Position numbers and translations under genes: made by a program. Under the pieces are notes generated by a model that saw only the letters and a program-made list of their open reading frames with translations, was not told the origin of the DNA and did not search any database. This document shows, in pieces, positions 47,518-59,260 of a DNA stretch of 64,000 bases; position 1 is the stretch's first letter; every line of letters starts with the position of its first letter. Source of the DNA: Topomyia yanbarensis (taxonomy: Eukaryota; Arthropoda; Insecta; Diptera; Culicidae); assembly GCF_030247195.1 (NCBI RefSeq), contig NC_080672.1:25427906-25491905 (forward strand), written 5' to 3'.

Positions 47518-47656
47518 TATAATAGTAATAGGACTAACTGCTGTGATTTTGTCCTTTTTTTATTCGAAGTCGAGTCGTATTAGTCAATCAATCACATAAT
47601 CATCTATGAAAATTTGCTTCAGACTTTCGTCGTTGGGCTAAGTTTACACGATGAAA

Positions 47657-47730
47657 TGATTGCTTATTGATGTCCATCAAAGTGTACAAACGAAGCGACG
47701 AAACTGCGGAGAGACATCAATAGGCAATCA
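47657..47730. repeat. Short inverted repeat
   Basis: TGATTGCTTATTGATGTC and GACATCAATAGGCAATCA are complementary at 17 of 18 positions across a 38-base spacer. Confidence 0.6.
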
Positions 47731-47839
47731 CAAGAGCAACTAAAATGTTGCGACTGGTTGCATGTATGACGTAATAAGTTTTATATATCGATTATTAACT
47801 TTTATATATCGATTCTCCAATTCATTCTTCATTGTGCTC

Positions 47840-47870
47840 GAGAGAGAGAGAGGGAGAGTGAGAGAAAGAG
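47840..47870 (+). repeat. GA-rich simple repeat
   Basis: GAGAGAGAGAGGGAGAGTGA type tract, 31 bases; ordinary microsatellite or possible GAGA-factor site. Confidence 0.7.
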
Positions 47871-48214
47871 ATGAACAGAAACCAGAGAGAAACGACAGTG
47901 ATCGTTCGTAGCGGTGGCTGAACAAGACTGGCCTTAACTTTATTTGGTGCACTTTATCACAGATAATATATGGGCTGTGATATGTGTACAGATTGCGCTC
48001 TGCCGCAACAGACAGAAAACAAGAATTAATCATTTGGAATCGAATCAAGAGGGCCTCTTCCAAAACTACATTTTCGAAAGTACCTTACATCTACCTTACA
48101 ATTGTATGCCTTCTATGTGTTGCACAACTTTAATTCAACAGATCGTATCAATCACCCGCACTGTGGCATACAAAGTTGTGACAAAATTATAAAAATGTGT
48201 TTATATGGCTAAAA

Positions 48215-48405
48215 ACTGGGTTTTTACTAATCCGTTTCTGCTATCAGTTTTCAAATTCCAGATTGCTTTATGTAAACTACTTTTATGTAAACCCATTTGA
48301 AGGCGTTGGACGTTAAAATGTTTATATACACGTTAATAAAAGTAGCCAATCACATCTGGTAGCAGAAATGGTTGAAAAAACTAGTAAAAATCACTAATTT
48401 TCAGT
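48215..48405. repeat. Imperfect palindrome, MITE-like
   Basis: TTTCTGCTATCAG with TTTTTACTA on its left pairs with CTGGTAGCAGAAA and TAGTAAAAA on the right, and CTTTTATGTAA is mirrored by TTAATAAAAG. No coding sequence. Confidence 0.5.
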
Positions 48406-49589
48406 AATTTTGATGTTATTTACGTAACCAATTTGTAAGAAGATTTATGAGCTACAAGGCGTCTCCATATGGATATTTTCATAAACACAGATATAACCAC
48501 TTAGGCGCAAAAATGCGTAAGATGAGCCCTATATATATCTGAAAACTACACTAAATTTTGAGTTAGGCTATTGAAAAGTGACCCATGGCAGACCATCTCA
48601 AAAACGTATAAAAATAAATTACTGATATGACATTGAATTTCTCAATTGCTTTTTCTTCATACAGAATAAACGTGCACAAAAACTCACATCTATAGTTTAG
48701 CTTATTCATTTTTTTTTGCCAAAGAACTCAAAATTACTCCAATCGGCCGCGTAGTTCTTGAGATGTGGCCATTTGAAGTTCGAAGGTACGAACAATTCTA
48801 ATAAATTGAATTGAACAGAAATCCTCGACATCACTTGCTTCAACGACCTTTTTCATCCGATTAACTCGGACTCGGAGTGATCGGTTGTGTTTATTCTTTT
48901 CGCTCTGGCCCGTAATCGCCCAAAAAATAAGTTTTCGGTCTACGCCACTCCGATCTTGGCCACTGCCATCCGGTACCAATCACCAATCTATCTCGTCGAC
49001 GATAGTTCACGCGAATGCAGTGTTCATTTAAACGTATAAGTAGTGCGAAAATCAAGTGCATCGAAACTTGCTTCCCGTCGGGTCTGACTCGCCCGGAGGG
49101 ACAGTGGAAGCTAAATCAGCAACATTCCAAGTATACTACGCTTGTCCGTATCAAAATTGGACATCGAAAATTATGATAGATAAGATGAACGCAAACTCAT
49201 AAGTAAGTAAACTACTCGCGCCTCCACCGCAAGTTTAATTTCAAATCGCGAAACACGACCACGCCCTCTACCAAATCCAATTTTTAAATTCAGTGAAAAA
49301 CTTGCGTCTCCACCAAGTTGAATTTTCAAACCTGATGAAAATCTTGCGCCTCCATTAAATAGCCGACCGTCGGCGATTTGTACACATGTGTAGCAGCGAA
49401 CCCTTGCGTCGAATCGGTGCACGGGTGTCAAGTGGGCTGTACGAGAGTGTCCTGACGAATCCTAGCGACTAACGCTTGGCTAAATAACAGCGAACATAAG
49501 ATCGTCCCTCAAGCAAAAAGTGACGCCCCTTCCCGTTAGTCTCTTCCCGGCTACATGAATTCCGGGGACGTAATCGACCAGCACACTAT
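48406..49589 (+). other. Possible 5' leader of the downstream I-type LINE
   Basis: From about 48990 the sequence becomes GC-richer and leads directly into ORF1. Purine/pyrimidine blocks repeat (CTTGCGCCTCC at about 49214 and 49344 with variants). Before 48990 nothing is recognised; an open minus frame at 48734-48979 has no known domain. Confidence 0.35.
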
Positions 49590-51300
49590 TACTGCGTATC
49601 ATCAACGAGCCAGGAAACGAGGAACAACGCCTCCCAGCTGATCCCTTCCCTTATGAAATCGTTACGGGCAGTGCTAGGAACCGACCCAAGAAACCTGGTG
49701 AGCGCAACGAAGAAAGCAAGGGGATTCAGATATGTGCCTAGAACCCGATTCAAGAAAGCTCTCATGCCCCTTCAGGCGCAGAACCAGCTTAAGGGCGTCC
49801 AAAAGGTGGAGGTTATCTCCCATCCAACCCTCAACATAGTACAGGGCGTCATCTACGATCCTGACACCAAAGACATCGAAGAAGGCAGACTCCTGGAAGA
49901 GCTCAAGGCGCAGGATAACGAATGTTCGACGAATAACAAAAATGCCGATCAATACTGGTTATCCTGCCCTTATCTGGCTCCAATCTCCCGGAAAATGTGT
50001 TCATTGGCCTGCTGCGTACTAGCGTCCGCCCGTACTAAGCGCTACCAATGATGTGCTTGAAATGCGGTCGCTTCGGGCACGGCAGTCATTTCTGCCAAAA
50101 TGTCTGTCTGAATTGCAACCGAGACATCTACGAAACCTTAGTCTCTGCATCAACTACGGAAAAGGAAACACGACCCGCTGCAGGAAGCGCCCGAGGCAAG
50201 AGCTCTAGTAACTGAACGGCAGCAAGGTCCCAGCTCCGTTTGCATTGCCGAAGGAAACATCAAGTATGACGAACGGGACACAGTAATAGCCCATTTATAA
50301 AAGGAGTTAGCAACCTTAAAGGAAAGCATGGCCCAAGTGAAAAGCAAAGATCGGACAATTAATTATCTAAAATAACACTGTGCCAAACAACATGAATAGC
50401 TAGCAGCTGCCATGGTAGAAATAGGTAAACAGCCTATTGCCGTCACCGAGCACCACCAAAAGTCGTCTGTCCATTCCTTGGAGAACACTCTCTCCGACAA
50501 TACTGCCCCTACGGGAACAAAACCCAAGAAAGGGAAGTTTATTAAAACCAGCCCCTGTAATCGTATCCCCCGTCGGCCTTTCCAACCAACTAGAGTTGAG
50601 GAGATCCAGCCGCCAGAAAGAAAAAGATGCTAGAAAAACTGGCACTGATAAATCCAGAAGCCCCAACCCAGAAACTACTCCCGACTTAACACTGTTTTCG
50701 ACGGTCATGGACTCTACCATTTTCTGGTCGCACTCAAGTTCAACAGCATCACTCAACACGCTATGTCAAGAACTTCCACTAGACGTTGACTACACAAACT
50801 TCATCTTCGAATAAACCCAGCAACACTCAACTCAGCAGTCAGAAAACAGCAATGACAACAACGTTTAACAGACGTAACCAAACAAGCAGCCCTACTGTAT
50901 TGACCATGCCCGAGGGTGTTCCGGGTTCTCCCAGTGCACCACCACCGGCTTTCATGCAACACTCAACAAACGACTGCCCACAAATCCTTTCAGCCAATAC
51001 CCGCCAGACGGCACTCCCTTTGTCAATCATCAAAACACAAAACAACAATCCCTCGTCCAACCCGTTGCTTCGGCTAATAGTAAATAACCAACCTAGTACC
51101 GAAGAATCGACGCCCAATCGACCGGACTACAGCCACACAAACTGTCATCTCCGCAGTCTAAGCCACGTCGCCGGTTGCTCCTGGCACCCAGTGCGGCTCC
51201 GCTGCAGGAACAGAGACATGAAAACTCAACAACTACACCGCATCTGCAGAAACCGTGTACTCGGAACCACAGTGGAACAGCACTAACAACAAAACCTGCA
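49590..51300 (+). pseudogene. I-type LINE ORF1 relic (gag-like, zinc knuckles)
   Basis: 49653-49910 encodes MKSLRAVLGTDPRNLVSATK and then VEVISHPTLNIVQGVIYD and LLEELKAQ, the RRM-like ORF1 region. After a gap, 50055-50115 encodes MCLKCGRFGHGSHFCQNVCL with a following NC, a CCHC knuckle pair. Downstream are Ser/Thr/Pro/Gln-rich, poorly conserved frames (50437-51286). Several stops and shifts. The product would bind the element RNA. The same family as 12166-12520. Confidence 0.7.
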
Positions 51301-51340
51301 CAGCATGCATAGAAAAATTTCCCGCGTCGCCCCAGGCTTG

Positions 51341-51885
51341 GGAAGTACCGGAGATATTCGTTGAGTCTCCGACGATTGCCAACGCGGAAAACCCAGGGCC
51401 ATCCAAAGTAAGTTTTACTAACATCGTAATCCGACCGGTCCCATCTGTTGCATCCTACCAACAGGGCGCCATGGTACAAAATCAGCCACAACAACGCCAA
51501 ACCTCAGAGTCATCGAAGAAAACATCAACCCCAAAACAACTTTCAGCAAATCCTGCTCACCAAAAAAGCAAGGAAGGGCGTCGCTTCCGACTCGGGTAGT
51601 ACCACAGACATCCGATGAGTCACCGACAGTTGTCGGCGCGGGGAACCCGGGGCCTTCCCAGGTAAGTTCCACTAATCCTATAACCCTACCGAAACCATAT
51701 GTCGCACTTTACCTTCCTTCAGAAACCACCAAACCCAAACATGTTTACAACCGAACCTGCTCACCGCACAGTAAAAAAGCCTCCTTCCAGCGAACCCCAC
51801 GATTCGGGAAGTGCCATCTGGTGAGTCCTCGACGGTTGCCGGCTGGGGAACCCGAAGCCCTCCCGGGTAAGTACCTATAACCTCA
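51341..51885 (+). repeat. Three dispersed direct repeats in LINE ORF1, each ending in GTAAGT
   Basis: Blocks at about 51341-51420, 51592-51675 and 51803-51880 share the pattern GGGAAGTACC...GAGTC-CCGAC-GTTG-C, then GGGGAACCC-GG-CC-TCCC followed by GTAAGT. In frame they read ESPT(I/V)(A/V) and NPGPS. The spacing is about 250 and 210 bases. Confidence 0.65.
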
Positions 51886-52029
51886 GACCCCACTCCTTCC
51901 ACCTCTACTTTTTCTACAGAAACACTAGAAACAAGCCAAAGACAATCTGAACGCACATCCACTGCGAACTCGTCGATACTCGTCCTACCGATTTCCCCAA
52001 GACCCATATAGTCTCATTATACTTAGCAA

Positions 52030-53730
52030 GAACTTTAATTTAGTCACGCACCGGAAAAGTATATACGTGTTTGTCTACGCCGATGATCTAATACTTATAG
52101 CTATCGGAAAATCGATTGGTCGCACAATACTGAAGCTAAAGATCGCCGGTGGGCCAACTTAGTCGGTTTCCATATCCCAGCTCCAAAATGCGCTATTGCG
52201 CACTGTTGCAATACCCATTATGAAGCTACCGGTAAGCTAGTCAAACTTACTGGAACCGCTATTCCATTCCGGAAGAAGCCTTAAATTCTTGGTGTGGCTG
52301 ACAACCGAAACAAGATTTGTCTTCCGCACTTCCAACAGGTGAAAAAGGACTGCAAAAGTAGAAAACGTCTTATCCGTACCATTAGCTTGCGTCATCCGTA
52401 GTGGAATAGTAGAACCGCACTCAACCTCAGTCAGACCATCATCCTTAGTCGCCTGCTCTACGGCCTCGAGATAACCAGTCGCAATTGGGAGGGCTTAGTA
52501 GATATCCTATCACCGCTGTATCATGGAGCAGTGAGGCTGGCTGCGAATCTACTGCCCAGCACCCCCGCTGAAGCCGCCGCGGTGAGACTGGCAAACTGCA
52601 CTGGCACTGGCGGTAGCTGTTCTGAAACGAGTCGTCGTGGGCTCCTTAGAAAAACCATATGGTGATGAATGTTACCTGCTACAGACTGCCATGGATCCAT
52701 ACCACATTTGGTAATACGCATCTCCCTACAATCGGATCCGCTACTGCCAGAGCTAAATTCCTCCAAATTGTCAAACGCAAATACCCTAATCATCTGCATA
52801 TTTACACCTACGGCTCGAAACTTAACTAGAGCGTGGGGGTGGGAGTGAGAGGAATTGGAGAGGCTTATCGCCTCCTCTCCGCAGAAGCGGACACCATCGC
52901 TGTTACCATCTTCAAGAAACCTAAAGATACTCCGGCGATGATTTTCTCCGATTCCTTCTCAGTCATCAAAGCGCTGGAATCAAAGGAGTCCAAGCACTTC
53001 TACGTTCAAGCAATTGAGTAATCCTGTGACCCGTTGACCATAGTATACTGGGTTTCCGGGCACAGTGGCACCAGTGGTAGCTTTTGGCCGCGCTTGTCCG
53101 CCATTCACGCGCTCTGATTTCCACCGAGGTCCCATCATCCGACATTATTGGGGCATTCAAGGAGAAATCCTCTAAGCTCTTTATCGTCTACTGGAGGAAC
53201 CTGCGAGGCTGCCCTCAGAAGGTAAAAAGAAATCTCGAGAAGTAGACAGACCGCAAAAATCGGATGGAACAAAGAGCACTCTCGCATCTCCGGGTAGGAC
53301 TCACGAGGATTACCCAAACCCACACCGTCACCAGCGTCGACTGTCCAATGTGCAACACATGACTCACGGTTGAGAACCTACTCCTAAGCTGCCGGGAGCT
53401 CAAAGACCTGCGATGACGCAAAACCTGACACTACTCGCTTTATTGAAGGATGCCAATATTTTTGAAGCAATCTAAAATGGACGGAGAGTGTGCTGTCTTC
53501 AAACAACCTACCTACCACCATCGCTCAGCGGGCACTCCGACACACCTGGGTTGGGTGCAAGGGAGGTTCTTCCGCGGCCCTGTCTGGATGCTGTCGCCCC
53601 TGAGCTCAATAATCTTAATCATCTTAATATCAACTTAATCACCAACTTTGTAAAAAGCAATGTAACGACTCTCATATTCCCAAGGCGAATGACCATTAGT
53701 GGTTAATAATAATAATAACAATAATTCAAC
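52030..53730 (+). pseudogene. I-type LINE ORF2 relic: RT core, RNase H, C-terminus, TAA tail
   Basis: 52053-52110 encodes IYVFVYADDLILIAIGKSIG (catalytic RT box). 52790-53100 encodes RNase H: TYGSK, then GVGVRGIGEAYRLLSAEADT (Glu box), AMIFSDSFSVIKALESKESK (Asp box) and VYWVSGHSGTSG (His box). 53265-53400 encodes RALSHLRVGLTRITQTHTVT and CPMCNT with a later LLLSCREL, the C-terminal Cys/His motif. 53704-53724 is a (TAA)n-type tail, as in I elements. The endonuclease and the first half of RT are missing between 51885 and 52030. Many stops. Confidence 0.8.
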
Positions 53731-54029
53731 CTATGCAAACATGGCAACTTTCTTCTAGAACCAGAATTCCGCAAAGTTTGTCTCGCGCCACAATTTTGAA
53801 ATTAGTCAGTTCCGACCGCATAAGATGCTAAGTCACTTTTCGCTTCTCCTGGCATACTGCAGACTCAAGCCAAAACATACTGATTCCTGCGGTAGAAGAC
53901 AAAGGGTCAAGTCGTCGGAAAACTCTAAGCTTAACCATATGACTATTTCCACGCTTTTCAAAATTTTCTTCTATTTTTAGTACTATGGCTCTTCATATTA
54001 AAAATGCTTCATACTTCCAGTCCCTTGTT

Positions 54030-54570
54030 AATTGAATGTCTTTAAACATATCTTGTGCCTTTCTCATATGGAAAGGTTATGCAATCACTCTGACAATTGT
54101 CAACCTAATCCCGGCCCAGAGGGTCGAGTGTCATTCGACTCAGTTCGTCGAGATCGGAAAAAGTCTGTGTATGTGTCAAAAATTTCACTCATTTTTCTCC
54201 GAGATGGCTGGACCCAATTGGTCAAACTTAGTCTCAATTGAAAGGTACATTGGCTGCTATTGAATTTTGTGTCGATCGGAATTCTGGTTCCGGAGTTGCT
54301 GGTTTAAGAGTGCGGCCACACCGAAATTTCCCATATAAACTTATACCATTATGATATCAAATGATGCAAAACTTCTTAAAATAGGTTCAAAATTACTTGG
54401 ATTTGCCAGTCATGAAACGTCGAGATTGATGCAATCTCGAAAAAATGGACGAAAATTGACTTTTTTGGGTTTTGGCATTTTTTGCCTATCTCATATTGAA
54501 AGGTTACGCAATCACTCTGAAAATCGTCAACCTAAGCCCAGAGGGCTGATTTTTATTTTCGACTGACATA
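54030..54570 (+). repeat. GCCTTTCTC / GAAAGG repeat, two units
   Basis: GCCTTTCTCATATGGAAAGG with TTATGCAATCACTCTGA at 54057-54093, and GCCTATCTCATATTGAAAGG with TTACGCAATCACTCTGA at 54483-54519. These are inverted copies of the ends at 34376-34415 and 34669-34708. Confidence 0.65.
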
Positions 54571-54769
54571 GTTTCTGGATTTTAACATGGGCGTAGCTAG
54601 GAGTGTACTGAGAGGGGTCACCAACCCCCGCTCCACAGACCACACCCTTATACACCCCTCTTAACCACATCATCTTTATGCCACCACTATAGCACAAGGC
54701 ATACCAAATTAAAGCGGAGAGTGGTTCGTTCCTAGGTTTTTCACACCCACCCCCGCAGGACGAAATTAG

Positions 54770-55000
54770 TTAGCAAGAAGACAACATTGAACTAACGCTG
54801 ATTAGGATAATTAAGTATGATATTTTTTTAGTTTCAAGTGTTTCATCGTCGACTCGTAGCTCATCAAGTTCGTAGCTGGCGAAGCATTGTGCAAAGTGTA
54901 TTAAGAATGTAATAGATATTACCACAATTATATTGAACATTACCAGCCACCGAGCCATAGTTTGGAGAAATGATAAAGGCATAACAACAGGGTTTTTTTT
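54770..55000 (-). repeat. Inverted relative of the 34047-34210 repeat
   Basis: The reverse complement reads TTTATCATTTCTCCAAACTA, then GGCTGGTAATGTTCAATATA and CGACGATGAAACACTTGAAA, matching 34050-34205 with moderate divergence. Confidence 0.6.
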
Positions 55001-56588
55001 TAAATTGTCAACGAATCTATGTAGAAAATGTTACTGAAAGCATCTAATAATTTCAAATCACAATGGCATCGAATAAGTTTAGGGTTGTTATAAAAACTCT
55101 AAAATAAAAACGCGTCCAACCGCGTGACCCCGAAGACACCCAAACGGCTCCAGAAATGCACTATTTCAATATTTTGAGTTTATTTAGCTAGAGTTAGGTA
55201 ATGTTAGAAATGTAACCGCGAGCATAATAAGACTACTCGATGGCATTTAAATTATCATAGCAAATCCAACCATCAAAAACTACTGAAAAATCCATAGCTA
55301 ACAAAAGTTTTGCAAAAGAATCACAGGAATCGAATAAACTACAGTAATTGTAATGGTCACGTTGACGTGATGTTGTCTCTTCCATGTGTCGGAAGCGAGT
55401 GATACTGAAATGATTGAGCCCATCCATATTTATAAATTCAAGTGATCGGGTGGTTAGAATAGTACAAATTAATCTAAACATACAGCAACTATGATTTTAT
55501 CCAGCGCTGTACAGAAAAGAAAAGCTTCCATAGCTTTGGTTGAAGAAGTATAATAACATAGATATGAAATACGTCTATTGTTCGGCATATTTTCCGCTCA
55601 ATGAATCATCACTGTTTGATATTTAAAAAGTGTTGTATCATACTGCGGCAGAATAATTTGGGGCATCGCAGATATCAGATATGAATTCGGGGAATACTTA
55701 AGCAGCAAGAATCTGCATATACTCAATGCCGGAAATCGCCAAACATTTACACGATCTAGCATAGAAGAGGTGTTAGATGTAACTCTCTGCTCTGGCAGTA
55801 CTACGCATGACTCGGCAAACGGGATCATATCGAACTAGTGCAAATCGTCGTTCGCTGAACTTTAATACATCATGATTTAGATTTACATCATGTAATCGTC
55901 TCCCTATATATCGTCACATATCGTAATTCCAAATCAACGAACTGGGATCTCTACGAAGAGGGCCCGGCGACTAGGTTTTATGGACATTTTCCGGTGATGA
56001 AATCTCCAAGAGACTTGGTTGTGGATAAAAAAATTCACTCATATTAGCAGCATATCAAGAGTTTTGTCCACATCGAATTATGCGTGCTTCTAGTACTGGA
56101 ACTTTTCGGTAGAATGGGAAAATGATTTAACTCATACTGTTATACAGAAGAACTTGGGATCGCAGACAAAAGAATCGACCGGAAGCATTTAAGTCGGCTA
56201 GCAAAGTTTAAATGCTCTGAGCCTTTGCACAAATATCACAAGTCTTAACGAGGCTAGTAGATTGAATAAACTTCTTTCGAAATCGAAAGATTTTCATGTC
56301 AGTTAAGTTAGAACTGCTTTTTTCATAAAACGTTTATTTGACACGGCATTTGCAAAAGCTTTTTTTACGCCGGGGTTTTTTTTACATAACATGTTACAAA
56401 AGTTCTTAAGACTATCACGTAATAATAAAAATTCACTTTCTAATGCTAACACTGAGGATAGTCATCATTTTGAATATTTTTATTTATATTCTATTTTCTT
56501 GAATTTCATTGTAAACCTATTGATAGTTTTTCTGTAATAGAACTGCTAATGGTGAATGTCTGACGAAGATAATCTATTGGGTACTCAC
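55001..56588. other. No gene recognised
   Basis: AT-rich; frames at 55233-55481 and 55598-55828 have no domain. No repeat ends seen. Confidence 0.4.
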
Positions 56589-56935
56589 CTCCCCGGCTGT
56601 ACGGAGCAACCACCGACGACTGCCACTAAGTTCTTCACATGTTGTTCTGATGCTTGAGCATTTGCTCGTAGAATTATGACAATCGAAACAATCAAATGGG
56701 CGCTTGGAAGTTTTGCTCCGTATAAGTCGACTTGTTTTTTAAATAAGCACAAGATTCGCTCTTGTGCTGCACCCGAACTTGCGCGTAGCTTGCAAACTTG
56801 CGCGTAGCTTGCAAACTTGCGCTCAAACAAAAATATTTCTGCCGAATGTGTATCCAAAAAAGTCGAAGAATACATTTTTACAAAAATAAATTGCAGTTTT
56901 CTAATCAGGGTACCGACTGGACATAGCAAACTCAA
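56589..56935 (-). other. Candidate upstream exon with consensus donor
   Basis: A 116-codon minus-strand frame starts at 56935 and reaches CAGCCGGGGAG followed by GTGAGTACC at 56588, a strong donor. No domain is recognised in the translation. It could be a 5' untranslated exon of Vgsc or an unrelated chance site; no acceptor was identified. Confidence 0.2.
56776..56821. repeat. Short tandem repeat, 20-bp unit
   Basis: AACTTGCGCGTAGCTTGCAA repeated about 2.3 times with no mismatch. Confidence 0.8.
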
Positions 56936-57024
56936 TTATCACATGGCTACTATTCAGCATGCTGAGTAGTATTTACGTGATCTATGTGAATTTGACTTCG
57001 AAACTTCATATCGTTCGATGTGTA

Positions 57025-57090
57025 ACTGTAGCTGCAGTATTGCAATTGCGCATCCGGATTTTTGGTTCCCCATACAAAGCAAGGAGTTAA
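57025..57090 (+). repeat. Segment shared with 4325-4370
   Basis: GCAATTGCGCATCCGGATTT and then TTGGTTCCCCATACA resembles 4334-4367 (CAATTGCGTGTCTGGATTTT). Both lie near the same type of RT relic, so they may belong to one LINE family. Confidence 0.4.
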
Positions 57091-57639
57091 AACTTGAGGA
57101 GCAGAGTTCATCATTCCTTCCGGGAGTGAAACTAGGCTCTTTACTGATTTGTGTTATGATTGTATTGTCTTGTTGTTTTCTAATTTCTTATCTTTTACTT
57201 TCACCTACATTCATCTTCCCATCGGGAAAAATGAGACTACATGGCAAGACACCAATCTGCGAATAACAACGGGGGAACGTGCCAGGTTAAAATAAAAGTA
57301 TTTAAACTGTTGATGGAGCAAATGGCCAGAAGGCCCATCCAAAATGCTGTGGCTATCAAATGGCTTGAAAAGCATGTATACTGGATTACACTTGACTGTA
57401 ATGCTGTGAGGAAACCCAAATGAGCGGAAGGACTGACAACTGTGGGATATATCCGACATAGTGCAGAAGATGCGACGGACTTCATCGTCTGAATGATGGA
57501 GAGTCAAAATAATCTATCGATCTCTGGATGGAGGAAACTCAATCTCATTAGGCTTCGACTGAATAATAAGCAATTGCCTATGAACCTGGCAAATCAACTG
57601 TTACGACATTGTATCTTGTTGAAAATCGCAGTGTAGCTC
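57091..57639. other. No gene recognised
   Basis: Open frames of 60-98 codons on both strands without a domain. May be the degraded 5' part of the adjoining RT relic. Confidence 0.3.
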
Positions 57640-58140
57640 CTAATTGACATTGGAGGAATCTTCGAGAATACTGCCTTCGAACTGATTCGGCGTTCGGCTA
57701 AATCTAAAGATAGGGAGCTGTCGACGTTTTGGAGAGTCGACTAATCATGAGAACCACTAGAGGCTGCCCTCAAGGAGGAGTGCTGTCACCCCTTCTGTGG
57801 TCTCTGGTTGTGAACGGCCTCCTCAACGAACTAGAAGGTCTGGGATTCGCAGCAACGGGTTACATTGACGACATGATCATCAGCTACTGCTAGGAGAAAG
57901 GATATATCCACGATTTCGGATCATATTCAATCTGCTTTCTGGACAGAAAAAGAGGCAGTAGCCAGTAAAAAGGCATAGTGTACAAGAGAAACAGGAATCA
58001 TGGTGGGAAAAGGAGATAAGCTGGAAATCGTATTGGTGTATTAGACCACTGTGGAAAAAGATGTGCTGAATTGTGCTCGAGAAATGGTAGAAGAGTGAAT
58101 CCAATTTACAGCAAAGTACCACGTTGATTTACAGTTGAAA
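57640..58140 (+). pseudogene. LOA/Jockey-like RT fragment
   Basis: About 57648-57735 reads LDIGGIFENTAFELIRRSAK (first catalytic Asp). About 57757-57880 reads MRTTRGCPQGGVLSPLLWSL followed by VVNGLLNELEGLGF and TGYIDDMIISY, the catalytic pair as YIDD, then a stop. Pieces continue to about 58140 (KEAVASKKA, GKGDKLEIVLVY). It is related to the RT at 3277-3909. Confidence 0.7.
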
Positions 58141-59068
58141 ATTTCTTTGTTTCTTTACGTACTTTTTATGAACAACTATAAGTAAGTCAGGCTTTTTTCT
58201 TTTAATGTTTAAATGGCATTCAATTGGCGAGACATAAAATATTTTAATATATCTATAGCACTCCAGCAAGAGCAAGGGGAAGAAAGTTTAGAAAAGCGTA
58301 GATTAGGGTTATATAAGCAAACTTAGAGTTTTCCGATGACTCTTCTACCGCAGGAGACAGACTGTTTTGATATTTTCGAATGCGAATCACCTGAATCTGC
58401 GGCATGCTCGGACAAGCCTAAAGTGACTTAGCTCTATATACTGTTTCTTTAGTGTTTAGGCCAACCAAGGAAATAATCCAAAGGGCATTAAATGTGCGTT
58501 GTGAATACGCATGGTCTTGTCTGAGTGGAATAATGGTTGTTAAATCATGTATTGAGAATCGATAATCGATTTTCGCCAGAAGGAAGCATGTATTAGATTA
58601 TCCTTATTGACACTTTAAATAACAATAAGCTGGATAAATTGGCCAATATTTCTCTATCCAGGTAAGCTTCATGTTCATTGATAACTTATACAGTTGATAT
58701 GCAGCCTGAGATTTGTGCGTAGTACTCCCTATATAAATCCTAATGTTACTATAGCTCAAACCAACTCTAGTAACAAGTATTCTAGTGGCGCCAACTATTC
58801 TTATCCTAACTAAAGCATGCACATTTTCATAGATCAATGATAGAAGAAATCATTACCTGCTAACAATGATGCGTTAAGGGGGCACGATGCGGGCACGCAC
58901 TGGGTGCGGCCAGGGATTCACTCGGGCCCCAGGAACTAGTTTGGACGGTGGGCCGTCCTGTTGAAACGAAAAATCAAACATTTTCCATCGGTTCTTCAAA
59001 TGCACTTTCGTTGACGACTTTGGAAAGAAATTGTCACTTCAATAGTAAAACCAACCAAAAAATATTAC
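58141..59068. other. No gene recognised
   Basis: AT-rich flank. The only GC-rich patch, 58875-58935, holds GGGCACGATGCGGGCACGCAC and CTCGGGCCCCAGG, not assigned. Confidence 0.35.
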
Positions 59069-59260
59069 CTGTGACACAAACAAAGTTCACAGACGCAGCA
59101 AATTCGGTCGCGGCGGCAACACTGTCGCAGCTAAAGCTCAACACAATCCGTTCTGATGCAAAATTTTTCATGACCGCCCGCGTTTTTTCCTCTTCCTCTA
59201 GCGCGAGCAATCGGACATCGAACGGTGGCGTTTGAACACTCGCACACACACGCAACTACA
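59069..59260 (-). other. Candidate first (untranslated) exon, possibly Vgsc
   Basis: CpG- and GC-richer island. On the minus strand it runs from about TAGTTGCGTGTGTGTGCGAG (59260), an initiator-like start, to TTTGTGTCACAG followed by GTAATATT (donor at 59068). The encoded frame (73 codons) has no domain. Position, 13 kb upstream of the Vgsc ATG on the same strand, fits a leader exon, but nothing proves the link. Confidence 0.3.

Noticed and set aside
50786..51600. Independent Pro/Ser/Thr-rich genes on both strands
   Set aside because: They are frames of the decayed LINE ORF1 and its antisense, with no start context or conserved domain.
56776..56821. CRISPR-like or satellite array
   Set aside because: Only about two units of 20 bases with no spacers; a simple local duplication in eukaryotic DNA.
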